From the NCBI GenBank assembly GCA_009778355.1, contig WRJY01000247.1:1-8700 (forward strand): a stretch of DNA of 8,700 nucleotides, in the 5' to 3' direction. Shown in pieces: positions 1-6,393 of the stretch; the stretch's first letter is position 1; each line of letters opens with the position of its first letter. Below the pieces are notes generated by a model. That model had not been told where the DNA came from. It did no database searches and saw nothing but the letters and a program-made list of their open reading frames with translations. The position numbers and the translations under genes are program-made. Origin of the DNA: Desulfovibrionaceae bacterium. Its GTDB lineage: Bacteria > Pseudomonadota > Gammaproteobacteria > Burkholderiales > Burkholderiaceae_C.

Positions 1-2
1 AC

Positions 3-902
3 CACCGCATGGTGCTGCTGATGGCCTGCGCCTTCGGCATCACGGCCAGCTACGCGCTGGGGCTGGCCAGCCACTTCCTGCCCTGGGGCACGGGGCGGGT
101 GCTGGCGCTGACGGGCATCGCCACCGTGGCCACCATGCTCAGCCGCTTTTACCGCATCGGCCCGGTGAGCGGGCTGTTCTTCGTCATGGCGGCGTCCATC
201 GCGGCCTACGCGCGCATCGAGTTCGAGCAGATTCCGTTTTACGCCGGGCTGGTGTTTCTGGGCGCGTTCCTGGCGCTGCTGCTGGCCTTTGCCTACAGCG
301 CCTGGCGGCTGTGGGGCAGCGCCTCGCCGCCGCTGGCGCCGCCCGCGCCCGCGACCTTTGAGGAGGTGATCCTCGACTCCATCCTCATCGGCGCCAGCGT
401 CGGCCTGGCGCAGGCCGTGGCCGAGGCGCTGCAACTGGAGCGCCCCTACTGGGCCTCCGTCGCCTGCCTTGTGGTGGTGCAGGGCGTGACCTTCCGCGCC
501 GTGTGGAGCAAGCAGTTCCAGCGCGTGCTGGGCACCGCCGCCGGCCTGCTGCTGGCCGGCGCGCTGCTGGCGCTGCCCCTTGGCCCCTGGGGCCGCTGCG
601 CGCTGATGATGGTCATGACCTTCATCGTCGAAACCGTCGTGGTGCGCCATTACGCCATAGGCGCGGTGTTCTTCACGCCGATGTCGATCTTTCTGGTCGA
701 AGCGGCCAACCCCACCCCCGACATCGGCCCGCTGATCGGCGCGCGCTTTTACGACACCTTGCTGGGCAGCATCATCGGCGTGCTGGGTGGCGCGGTGATC
801 CACCACGCCCCCAGCCGCGCCCTGATCCGCCGCGTGCTGGAACGGCTAATGCCCGCGCGCCTGGTGCGGCTGTTGCGCGCTGACGGGGTGAAGCTGGAGT
901 AA
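3..902 (+). CDS. FUSC-family inner-membrane transporter, 3' part
   Basis: Partial gene, open to the left edge; the ATG at 9 is probably internal because the frame runs on upstream without a stop. About four hydrophobic segments in the first 100 residues are followed by a short Pro/Ala-rich loop (around residues 103-116) and a second membrane block from about residue 122 to 268. The second block carries the pattern typical of FUSC_2/ArAE proteins: an RPYWAS segment, then R..W....QRVLGTAAG, then a later RFYDTLLGS segment. Family members are efflux-type transporters for fusaric acid, p-hydroxybenzoate-like aromatic acids or similar compounds; the substrate here cannot be read from sequence. The gene is convergent with the T3SS-side genes and is probably unrelated to them. 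Confident about the family, not about the substrate. Confidence 0.82.
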   Translation, partial: HRMVLLMACAFGITASYALGLASHFLPWGTGRVLALTGIATVATMLSRFYRIGPVSGLFFVMAASIAAYARIEFEQIPFYAGLVFLGAFLALLLAFAYSAWRLWGSASPPLAPPAPATFEEVILDSILIGASVGLAQAVAEALQLERPYWASVACLVVVQGVTFRAVWSKQFQRVLGTAAGLLLAGALLALPLGPWGRCALMMVMTFIVETVVVRHYAIGAVFFTPMSIFLVEAANPTPDIGPLIGARFYDTLLGSIIGVLGGAVIHHAPSRALIRRVLERLMPARLVRLLRADGVKLE

Positions 903-910
903 GCGGAGAG

Positions 911-937
911 CGCCGGAATTCGATTCCGATTCAGGCG
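911..937. terminator. Weak hairpin between convergent genes
   Basis: The 44-bp gap between the FUSC gene stop and the convergent 947-1624 stop holds a 6-bp stem (914-919 with 923-928, CGGAAT/ATTCCG, 3-nt loop) flanked by CGCC/GGCG. There is no T-run on either side, so it is only a possible bidirectional terminator. Confidence 0.25.
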
Positions 938-946
938 CGGCAACGC

Positions 947-1624
947 TCAACGCAGCGTCATGGGCGGTATGCCGCCGGTTGCCATGATGGGGGCGCGGCG
1001 GCCTTCTGTCTGGCGCAGTCCGGCCAGAAAGGCATTTACGGCATCTTCGGCGGCGCGTTGCGGCTGTGCGCCTGCGGCCCAGGCGCGGGCCATGGCCTGC
1101 AATGCCTGCCGGCTTGAGCGCGACCACGCGCCGTCCAGAGGGTCTTCGGAATCGGCGAGCAGTTTGGCGCAATACAAACGCCGCGCCGAGTCGCTGTGCG
1201 ATACCAGGCCAAGCAATGCGCGGGCCGCGCGATCAAAGGCGGTGGCGTTGAGCTGGCCGCGGCTGCCGGGCTGTGCGTGCCAGGCGCACAGGTATTCGAT
1301 TGGCCCCATCGTGCGGGTGGCCGCGCCATGCACGGAACCCCAGGCGGTATGCCGCCCGGAGGGCAAGCGGCCGCTTTGCAGCGCCAGCACCAGAACATCG
1401 GCCACGGCTTTTTGTGCGCCGGGATCGCCCTGCTCGCCGATGTGGCACAGCACATGGAGAAAGGCCGGATATAGCGCATCGCCCAGTGACAGGCACAGCC
1501 GCTCGAGCCAGCGCACGCGGTCTTCGGGCGTGGGCAGATAGACGCAGGCTTCGATCAGCGCCTCGGCGGCGCTGTACCAATCGGGATCGGCACGCAGCGC
1601 GCGCGCGTTGGGGTCATCATTCAT
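947..1624 (-). CDS. Conserved-looking hypothetical protein, 225 aa, downstream of sctT
   Basis: I do not recognise this protein. It starts at ATG 1624 and encodes a soluble, mostly alpha-helical, Ala/Leu/Arg-rich protein without signal peptide or membrane segment. Features that look conserved are the aromatic/acidic N-terminus (DPDWYSAAEALIEA), a GRLPSGRHTAWG segment and a PIEYLCAWHAQ segment near the middle, and helical repeats through the C-terminal half (RAARALLGL, RLYCAKLLADSEDP). The helical pattern could suit an adaptor or chaperone-like scaffold, but that is a guess. It is co-directional with and downstream of sctT and the small ORF at 1706-1945, so it may share their transcript. The alternative reading frame continuing from the upstream small ORF would overlap this start by 8 nt, which would fit translational coupling. 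Frame, length and codon use support a real gene; function is open. Confidence 0.7.
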   Translation of the reverse strand: MNDDPNARALRADPDWYSAAEALIEACVYLPTPEDRVRWLERLCLSLGDALYPAFLHVLCHIGEQGDPGAQKAVADVLVLALQSGRLPSGRHTAWGSVHGAATRTMGPIEYLCAWHAQPGSRGQLNATAFDRAARALLGLVSHSDSARRLYCAKLLADSEDPLDGAWSRSSRQALQAMARAWAAGAQPQRAAEDAVNAFLAGLRQTEGRRAPIMATGGIPPMTLR

Positions 1625-1705
1625 GAAACGATGCCTGCCGCCATCGCGGCATGACCTGGGGGCGCTGGAACTGGCCCGCCTTGGCGGTTGTTGCCAGTTG
1701 ATCGA

Positions 1706-1945
1706 TCAGGCGCGCGCGCCTTCAAACAGGCTGTCGAGGAAACGCGCCTGAAGCTGCGCCGCGCCATCGCCGCTGGCAGGCGGCACGGAAAGCACGCGGG
1801 CCGCCTGACTTGAACCGTTGAAGCCGAAGACGTCGGCTGCGTTGCCGCCGCTTGCCGCGCTCGTGGCGGCGAGGCTGCGATCCCAAGCGGCCACTGGCAT
1901 GTTCAAGCCAGATGGTAGCGATGACAGGGGCGCAAAGGAGCTCAC
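1706..1945 (-). CDS. Small hypothetical ORF, possibly frameshifted, in the sct gene line
   Basis: A 79-residue ORF starting at GTG 1945 (or at the internal ATG 1900) and ending at TGA 1706. No clear Shine-Dalgarno is visible at either start, and the frame is open upstream to a TAG at 2006-2008. The product is Ala/Ser/Gly-rich, with a Leu/Phe/Arg helical tail (AQLQARFLDSLFEG). Just before the stop lies an alternating GGCGCGCGCGCC tract (1709-1720). If one CG unit were removed the frame would run on for about 30 more residues (LIDQLATTAKAGQFQ...) to a stop at 1617, overlapping the next gene start by 8 nt. The gene could therefore be a frameshifted or length-variable gene of about 108 residues. 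It lies where small T3SS parts are often encoded, but I could not match it to a known inner-rod, needle or chaperone family. Confidence 0.4.
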   Translation of the reverse strand: MSSFAPLSSLPSGLNMPVAAWDRSLAATSAASGGNAADVFGFNGSSQAARVLSVPPASGDGAAQLQARFLDSLFEGARA

Positions 1946-2085
1946 GGCGAGATTTGGTTGGAATCGGTACGGGTGTGAATGATAACGCCATTCGGCGGAG
2001 CAGCGCTACCAAAGTCGTGGCAATCCTACCACATCCGATGCGCCGTCCTGTTGGCCGCTCGTGCGCGGCTGGCTCAAGCACCCGT

Positions 2086-2883
2086 TCAGGTCAGCAGCGA
2101 TTGCACTTGCTGCAGAATGGCCGGCATCAGTTCGGCCAAGTTGTCCAGCAGCGTCTGAACCAGGGTTGACAGCAACACGAGCCATATCAGCACGGCGGTC
2201 AGCGTTTTGAGCGATGCCGAGATCGAGATCAAATTGAGCTGCGGCGCGTAGCGGTTCATCAGCCCCAGGGACAGGTCGATGGTGTACAGCACGACCAGTA
2301 CCGGCGCGGCCATCATGAAGGTCAAACCGGCAAAGCGGGCAAAGGCGCTCTCGAACAGCGTCACGCCAATGTGCTTGATGGCAAAGCCCTGCCGGGCCAG
2401 CGGCCAGAGCGCGAAGCTTTGCATGAGCACGCCGACCCACAGCGTCAAACCGCCGGAAAACATGAACACATATATCGCCAACCGCCCAAGAAAAGCGCCA
2501 GAGACCGATGTTTGCTGGCCCGACAGCGGATCGCTTACCCGGGCCTGGCCCATGCTGCTGGCGCCATCGACCACTTGGCCCGCGGCATCGAACGCCCACA
2601 GCACCGCCGCCAGCAACAGCCCCATCGCCAAACCGAGAAAAGCCTCCCTGGCAAACAGCATCAACCAGTCGGATGCTTTCCAGGCGCTGACGGCTATCGG
2701 CGGCTGGATTGCCAGCGTGATGACGCCCAAGGCCAGGAAAATGGATGCGCGCACCATCTGCGGCACGGTATCCGGAGACAGAATCGGCAGCAATAAAAAG
2801 GCCAGCGCGAAGCGCGTGCTGGCCAGCGCGGTCAGCAGCGCCAGATCGCTCAGATTGCCGATGGTGGCGAGCGTTTCACCCAT
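2086..2883 (-). CDS. sctT: T3SS export apparatus protein SctT
   Basis: Inner-membrane export-gate component of the type III secretion injectisome (SpaR/YscT/HrcT, homologous to flagellar FliR). SctT assembles with SctR and SctS into the helical export gate through which substrates leave the cytoplasm. About six hydrophobic segments span the protein. Family marks are FARFALAFLLLP-like N-terminal hydrophobic residues with LSPDTVPQMVRAS, the DPLSGQQTSVSGAFL loop, and the long C-terminal hydrophobic stretch ending in a Leu/Gln-rich tail. I chose ATG 2883, giving 265 residues, the usual SctT size. A TTG start at 2964 would extend it by 27 polar residues overlapping sctS. With ATG 2883 the gene begins 34 bp after the sctS stop. 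sctU, the common next gene, does not follow. Confidence 0.93.
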   Translation of the reverse strand: MGETLATIGNLSDLALLTALASTRFALAFLLLPILSPDTVPQMVRASIFLALGVITLAIQPPIAVSAWKASDWLMLFAREAFLGLAMGLLLAAVLWAFDAAGQVVDGASSMGQARVSDPLSGQQTSVSGAFLGRLAIYVFMFSGGLTLWVGVLMQSFALWPLARQGFAIKHIGVTLFESAFARFAGLTFMMAAPVLVVLYTIDLSLGLMNRYAPQLNLISISASLKTLTAVLIWLVLLSTLVQTLLDNLAELMPAILQQVQSLLT

Positions 2884-2917
2884 GGCGTCGGATGCCGGCC
2901 TGTTTTCCGCGCACGGC

Positions 2918-3190
2918 TCACTGCCTGACCAGCGCCGGAAACTCGGACATGATCCGGTCGGCAAACTGGTACAGCGAGCCTCCGATCAATGATGCGGTGA
3001 CAAAAATCGCCAACACGATGGCGAAGAACTTCAGCGCATATTGCAGCGTTTGCTCCTGTATCTGCGTGGCGGCCTGGATCAGCGCGATCGTCAACCCCAC
3101 CAGCGCCGCCGCTATCACGGGCGGCGCCGACAGCACCAGCACCAGCCACAAAGCCTCGTGAATCAGTTGCAGAACCTGGCTGTTGAGCAT
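2918..3190 (-). CDS. sctS: T3SS export apparatus protein SctS
   Basis: A 90-residue, two-helix membrane protein of the export gate (SpaQ/YscS/HrcS; FliQ homologue). It shows a first hydrophobic hairpin arm with LSAPPVIAAALVGLTIALIQ, the strongly conserved polar turn ATQIQEQTLQYALKF, and a second arm FAIVLAIFVTASLIGG. ATG 3190 has a good ribosome site (GAGGG, 6 nt upstream) and follows the sctR stop by 9 bp, so the two are surely co-transcribed. Full length for the family. Confidence 0.95.
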   Translation of the reverse strand: MLNSQVLQLIHEALWLVLVLSAPPVIAAALVGLTIALIQAATQIQEQTLQYALKFFAIVLAIFVTASLIGGSLYQFADRIMSEFPALVRQ

Positions 3191-3199
3191 GTCGAGCCC

Positions 3200-3850
3200 T
3201 CAATAAGAAAGCACCAGGCCGTGCGCCATCTTGGTCCAGCCATCCACCAGCACGAACAGCAACAGCTTGAAGGGCAATGAAATGGTGGTGGGCGAAAGCA
3301 TCATCATCCCCATCGCCGTCAGGATGTTGGCGATCACGAGGTCGATCACCAAAAACGGCAGGAAGATCAGAAAGCCGACCTGGAACGCCGCTGCCAGTTC
3401 GCCCACCGTGAACGCCGGCACAGCCACCACGAAATCGCGCTCCGTCAATTGGGCGGCGCGCTCGGGCGGCAGGTTTTTTTGCGCTGTTTTGAGGAAAAAT
3501 GCGCGCTGCACCGGGCTGGAGTGCTTGACAAGAAAATCACGCAGCGGTTCCTTGGCCGCATTGGCCGTATCCATGATGCCCTGCGTGCTGCTCATGGGGT
3601 TTTGTACCGCCTTGACGCGCTCTGCCATCTCCAGTCCCACCGGGAACATCACGTATATCGTCAGTATCAGCGCCATGCCGTTGAGCACCACGTTGGGCGG
3701 AACCTGTTGCAGCCCGAGCGCATTCCTGAGCAAACTCAGCACCACGATGATTTTGGTAAACGAAGTCACCATCACGCCCACGAAAGGCGCCAACGCGACG
3801 ACGATGATCGTGACCAGCGCCGATGAAGGACTGAATTGGGTTAATTCCAT
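3200..3850 (-). CDS. sctR: T3SS export apparatus protein SctR
   Basis: Core export-gate membrane protein (SpaP/YscR/HrcR; FliP homologue). The N-terminal membrane block has the hallmark TSFTKIIVVLSLLRNALG followed by QQVPPNVVLNG. A central cytoplasmic/periplasmic stretch (about residues 75-135) is followed by PAFTVGELAAAFQVGFLIFL and PFLVIDLVIANILTAMGMMM, then the signature SPTTISLPFKLLLFVLVDGW. ATG 3850 (GGAG 9 nt upstream) gives 216 residues, the family norm; a TTG at 3901 would add a Cys-rich 17-residue tail that does not belong. It is the first of the tightly packed sctRST run but lies 199 bp downstream of the sctQ stop. Confidence 0.96.
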   Translation of the reverse strand: MELTQFSPSSALVTIIVVALAPFVGVMVTSFTKIIVVLSLLRNALGLQQVPPNVVLNGMALILTIYVMFPVGLEMAERVKAVQNPMSSTQGIMDTANAAKEPLRDFLVKHSSPVQRAFFLKTAQKNLPPERAAQLTERDFVVAVPAFTVGELAAAFQVGFLIFLPFLVIDLVIANILTAMGMMMLSPTTISLPFKLLLFVLVDGWTKMAHGLVLSY

Positions 3851-4049
3851 GAGTACACGCTCCGGCGGCGTATCCGCACAAACACATCCGCATCCGCTCA
3901 ACGCCGGCTGAACTTCCTTTCACCAATGGATTCCCCCGCCGAAAGTTACGGGACATCAGAAAGAATCGCCCAAGTTGACGATCCGAGTGTAACCTCTCAC
4001 AGCGCCGCCGCCAGAAAAAGCAAATGGCCACGCCATCCCGCCGCTTGCC
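3851..4049 (-). other. 199-bp gap between sctQ and sctR, no coding seen
   Basis: In most injectisome operons sctQ and sctR touch or overlap. Here all three minus-strand frames of the gap were read and none continues a recognisable SpoA domain. A loose promoter-like pair reading towards sctR (TTGGGC near 3970, then CGTAAC 17 nt on) is too weak to call. The gap could hold an internal promoter or be decayed sctQ 3' sequence. Confidence 0.4.
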
Positions 4050-4910
4050 TCACGCGGCTGCCGGCGCTTGCACCGACTCCAGCAACATGCCGTACCCCTG
4101 CCCTATTGGAAGCAGCGCGCCACACGCACGCACGGCGCCGGCGCAGCACAACTGCGCCGCCCAGGGCTGCGGTACCGGCCAATGAAATGGCCGATCGGCG
4201 CGGCCCAAGCCCATCCAGTAATCCAGCGGCACCGGCACGCCCTGCGCCAGCCGCACCAAAGGCTGTGCATCGTCATCGGGCCGCGCCGCCTCTGGCGGCG
4301 GCGTACCTGCAGACGCGCCGGCAGCCACCTCCAGCCGCTGTGCCGCCAAATCCAGCCGCGCAAGGCGAGTAGGCAAGCGCCTGGCCAAATCATGCAAACG
4401 CACCATCCACTGCGGGCCAAAAGCCTGCGGCAGCCAAACCAGCGCGCCCGGCTCCAGCCGCTCGAGCACTTGCAGGGGAACGTTGCCCAAGACCAAATTG
4501 GCTGTTGGCGCCGCCCAAGTCAATGCCGCATCGCAAAGAATCTCTGGCAGCGGCGCCAGCAACGCCCGCAATGGCAAATGCAGAATCGTGCCTGGCGGAG
4601 CCAGCGCCGGGTCGCGCACCATCGCCCGATAACCATCGTGCACCGCTTCATCGCCGCTGCCGCAGGGAGCCGGATCCCAGTCCGAGCGCAGCCATTGCTC
4701 GACCGCGCATATCAACGGCTCGGCCTGCGCCAGTTGCAATACCTGCTCGATTCCCGTCACAGCGCCTTCAGCCCCGGCCTCGCGCGCCAGCGTCAGACCC
4801 ACCGCGCCACAGGCCGTAGCGCCCTGAAAAAACAACTCGGCGCTTACGCCCGCTGCTTCAGAAAGGCCGTCGGCTGCGGTAGCTGGCTTGCAATTCCCGG
4901 TTTCCGTCAT
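4050..4910 (-). CDS. sctQ: Probable T3SS cytoplasmic ring protein SctQ
   Basis: Likely sorting-platform/C-ring protein (SpaO/YscQ/HrcQ), which recruits the ATPase complex and substrates beneath the export gate. The call rests on its position directly upstream of sctRST and on a mid-region resembling a first SpoA-type segment (ANLVLGNVPLQVLERLEPGA followed by LVWLPQ, about residues 150-175 from ATG 4910). The region where the usual C-terminal SpoA domain should lie (GVPVPLDYWMGLG to LLPIGQGYGMLLESV) is a poor match, with an unusual WPVPQPWAAQLCCAG stretch, so the second SpoA domain is diverged or replaced. ATG 4910 gives 286 residues; a TTG at 4925 with an AAGG motif 9 nt upstream is an alternative start. 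It is the first minus-strand gene here, divergent from the lipoprotein gene at 4971. Confidence 0.62.
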   Translation of the reverse strand: MTETGNCKPATAADGLSEAAGVSAELFFQGATACGAVGLTLAREAGAEGAVTGIEQVLQLAQAEPLICAVEQWLRSDWDPAPCGSGDEAVHDGYRAMVRDPALAPPGTILHLPLRALLAPLPEILCDAALTWAAPTANLVLGNVPLQVLERLEPGALVWLPQAFGPQWMVRLHDLARRLPTRLARLDLAAQRLEVAAGASAGTPPPEAARPDDDAQPLVRLAQGVPVPLDYWMGLGRADRPFHWPVPQPWAAQLCCAGAVRACGALLPIGQGYGMLLESVQAPAAA

Positions 4911-4934
4911 GCTTTTGCTGTCCAAAGCCTTGTG

Positions 4935-4970
4935 CCTTGTTTTGTCTGGTTAAAGTGTATAACACGCCCC
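4935..4970 (+). promoter_or_regulatory. Divergent intergenic region with possible promoter for the lipoprotein gene
   Basis: Only about 60 bp separate the sctQ ATG (4910) from the lipoprotein ATG (4971). On the plus strand TATAAC at 4958-4963 resembles a -10 box; TTGTTT at 4937-4942 is a possible -35 with a short 15-bp spacer. A start near 4970 would make the message nearly leaderless, in keeping with the missing Shine-Dalgarno before ATG 4971. The -10 lies inside small inverted repeats (GTTA 4949-4952 with TAAC 4960-4963; GTGT 4955-4958 with ACAC 4962-4965), which could be an operator. No hrp-box or PIP-box-like element was seen. Confidence 0.3.
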
Positions 4971-6368
4971 ATGAAAACCCGCATCGGAAGACTCGCGCTC
5001 GTTTGGCATGGCATGCTCATGGCGGCCACACTGGCAGCCTTGACGGCCTGCCAAAGCGGCGCATTGCTGCAACCTCAGCGCCCTTTGAACGATGCCCATA
5101 AACAAGGCGCATCCATTCAACGCAGCTTTCGTTGCCAGCGTCGTCCACTTTTGGACGACGCCCATAAAGAAAAAGAAAGCGCATTCATTCAAAAGGAGGC
5201 AATAAAAGAGCACACCGGCGCAGCGGCAGCCCTGGCGCCAGTGGCCGAAGCCTCTGCGCCGCAAGCGGCCGCTTCCGATCCGGGGCTATCGCGGATGGAA
5301 CCTCCGGTTCGCAATGAACAGCCGCCCTCGCCCCCTTCCCCCGAGGAAAGTGGAACCTCAAGTCCCCGTGCGGCAGCCTTGGCGCCGGTGGCTGGGACAT
5401 CTGCGCCGCAAGCGACTGCATCGCGTGGACGGCTTAACTTTCGGTGTTCCCGGGTAGCCAGGGCATCTGCGCCGCAAACAACCTCGTCCGGCCCAGAGCT
5501 GTCGCAGACGCAAATTCCGGCTCGCAACGAACAGCCGCCCTCGCCCCCTTCCCCCCTCGCGGTAGAGATGTCGGAGAAAAGGGCCAGCAACGCCGAAACA
5601 GATGCCGCGGCCCCTTCTGCCCAACCCCCATCCCCCGAGGAAAGTGGAACTTCAAGTCCCCGTGCGGCAGCCTTGGCGCCGGTAGCTGGGGCATCTGCGC
5701 CGCAAACAACCTCGTCCGGCCCGAAGCTGTCGCAGACGCAAATTCCGGCTCGAAACGAGCAGCCGCCCTCGCCCCCTTCCCCCCTCGCGGTAGAGATGTC
5801 GGAGAAGAGGGCCAGCAAGGCCGGAACAGATGTTGCCGCTCCCTCTGCCCAACCCCCAACCCTCGAGGCGAAACGGGCTTCAAGCCCCCATGCGGCGGCC
5901 CAGGCATCCGCCCTGTCCGAGGCCAGCCGCGACTACGCCGTGCGCTGGTTGCGTCCGTCGCAAGACCGCGACGAAAACGATGGCGTGGAAGTCCTCGACC
6001 ACGGATGGCTGCGCGGCGTGCAACTGCTCGTCACCTCCCGATCGGGCAGCGGCGAGGTCGAGGTACAGCCCACGGACACCGTCTGGTCGCGCCAGGTTCA
6101 TGTGCAGTTTCAGTACGCATCCGGCAAGCCATTCAATGAACTCGAAAGGCTTTACGTGCAAGTCGATCCGGATGCCTGGCCCGGCGATCAAAAAATCAAC
6201 CCCGACCCCGTTGGCGACTTCGTGGTCTGGCAACGCAACGGCGTCATGCGCGTCGACCTGCCTGACGGGTGGCTGCGCGAGCGGCAAACGCTGCACATGG
6301 TCTGGGCAGATCACCTTGGCCCTTCGCTGGCCCTTCCACGCCTGCCCAGAACGCCCGCGGACGAATAA
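4971..6368 (+). CDS. Repeat-containing lipoprotein, 465 aa, divergent from sctQ
   Basis: Not recognised as a family. ATG 4971 opens with a lipoprotein signal (MKTR charged start, hydrophobic core, lipobox LTAC with the lipidated Cys at residue 27); the longer frame upstream from 4068 is antisense to sctQ and is not used. Residues 37-80 contain an imperfect duplication around RPL(N/L)DAHK. Residues about 84-316 are a Pro/Ser/Ala-rich, probably disordered region built from units beginning ASAPQ or TSAPQ at residues 94, 143, 165 and 241; the last two are 76 residues each and nearly identical. Residues 317-465 look like a folded, beta-rich C-terminal domain (HGWLRGVQLLVTS, WSRQVHVQFQYASGKPF, LYVQVDPDAWPGD). 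The layout, lipid anchor plus flexible stalk plus domain, fits a surface or periplasm-spanning protein. Its place beside the sct genes suggests, but does not prove, a T3SS link such as a pilotin-like or basal-body-associated part. Confidence 0.8.
   Translation: MKTRIGRLALVWHGMLMAATLAALTACQSGALLQPQRPLNDAHKQGASIQRSFRCQRRPLLDDAHKEKESAFIQKEAIKEHTGAAAALAPVAEASAPQAAASDPGLSRMEPPVRNEQPPSPPSPEESGTSSPRAAALAPVAGTSAPQATASRGRLNFRCSRVARASAPQTTSSGPELSQTQIPARNEQPPSPPSPLAVEMSEKRASNAETDAAAPSAQPPSPEESGTSSPRAAALAPVAGASAPQTTSSGPKLSQTQIPARNEQPPSPPSPLAVEMSEKRASKAGTDVAAPSAQPPTLEAKRASSPHAAAQASALSEASRDYAVRWLRPSQDRDENDGVEVLDHGWLRGVQLLVTSRSGSGEVEVQPTDTVWSRQVHVQFQYASGKPFNELERLYVQVDPDAWPGDQKINPDPVGDFVVWQRNGVMRVDLPDGWLRERQTLHMVWADHLGPSLALPRLPRTPADE
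5250..5918 (+). repeat. In-frame tandem repeats in the lipoprotein stalk
   Basis: Four units begin with a GCx-TCT/ACA-TCT-GCG-CCG-CAA motif, at about 5250, 5397, 5463 and 5691. Units three and four (5463-5690 and 5691-5918) are 228 bp (76 codons) each and nearly identical through about 5868. Unit one is shorter (about 147 bp, lacking the LAVEMSEKRAS part) and unit two is a 66-bp stub ending in an unrelated-looking RGRLNFRCSRVAR peptide. All lengths are multiples of three, so recombination between units would keep the frame and change stalk length. Confidence 0.85.
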
Positions 6369-6393
6369 GCGCGCCTGATTGTGACCACCCGCC

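Noticed and set aside
1946..2085. Small gene or regulatory RNA between sctT and the small ORF
   Set aside because: No frame with a credible start or composition and no strong hairpin were found.
2279..3911. Plus-strand open frames opposite sctT and sctR
   Set aside because: Shadows of clearly identified sct genes, with no start signals or recognisable domains.
4068..4970. Plus-strand open frame running in from 4068 ahead of the lipoprotein start
   Set aside because: It is antisense to sctQ, has a Gln/Arg/His-rich nonsense composition, and the lipoprotein signal at 4971 marks the real start.
5189..5907. Long minus-strand frames opposite the lipoprotein stalk
   Set aside because: They arise because the repeat length is a multiple of three; the plus strand has the lipobox, folded C-terminal domain and better codon use.
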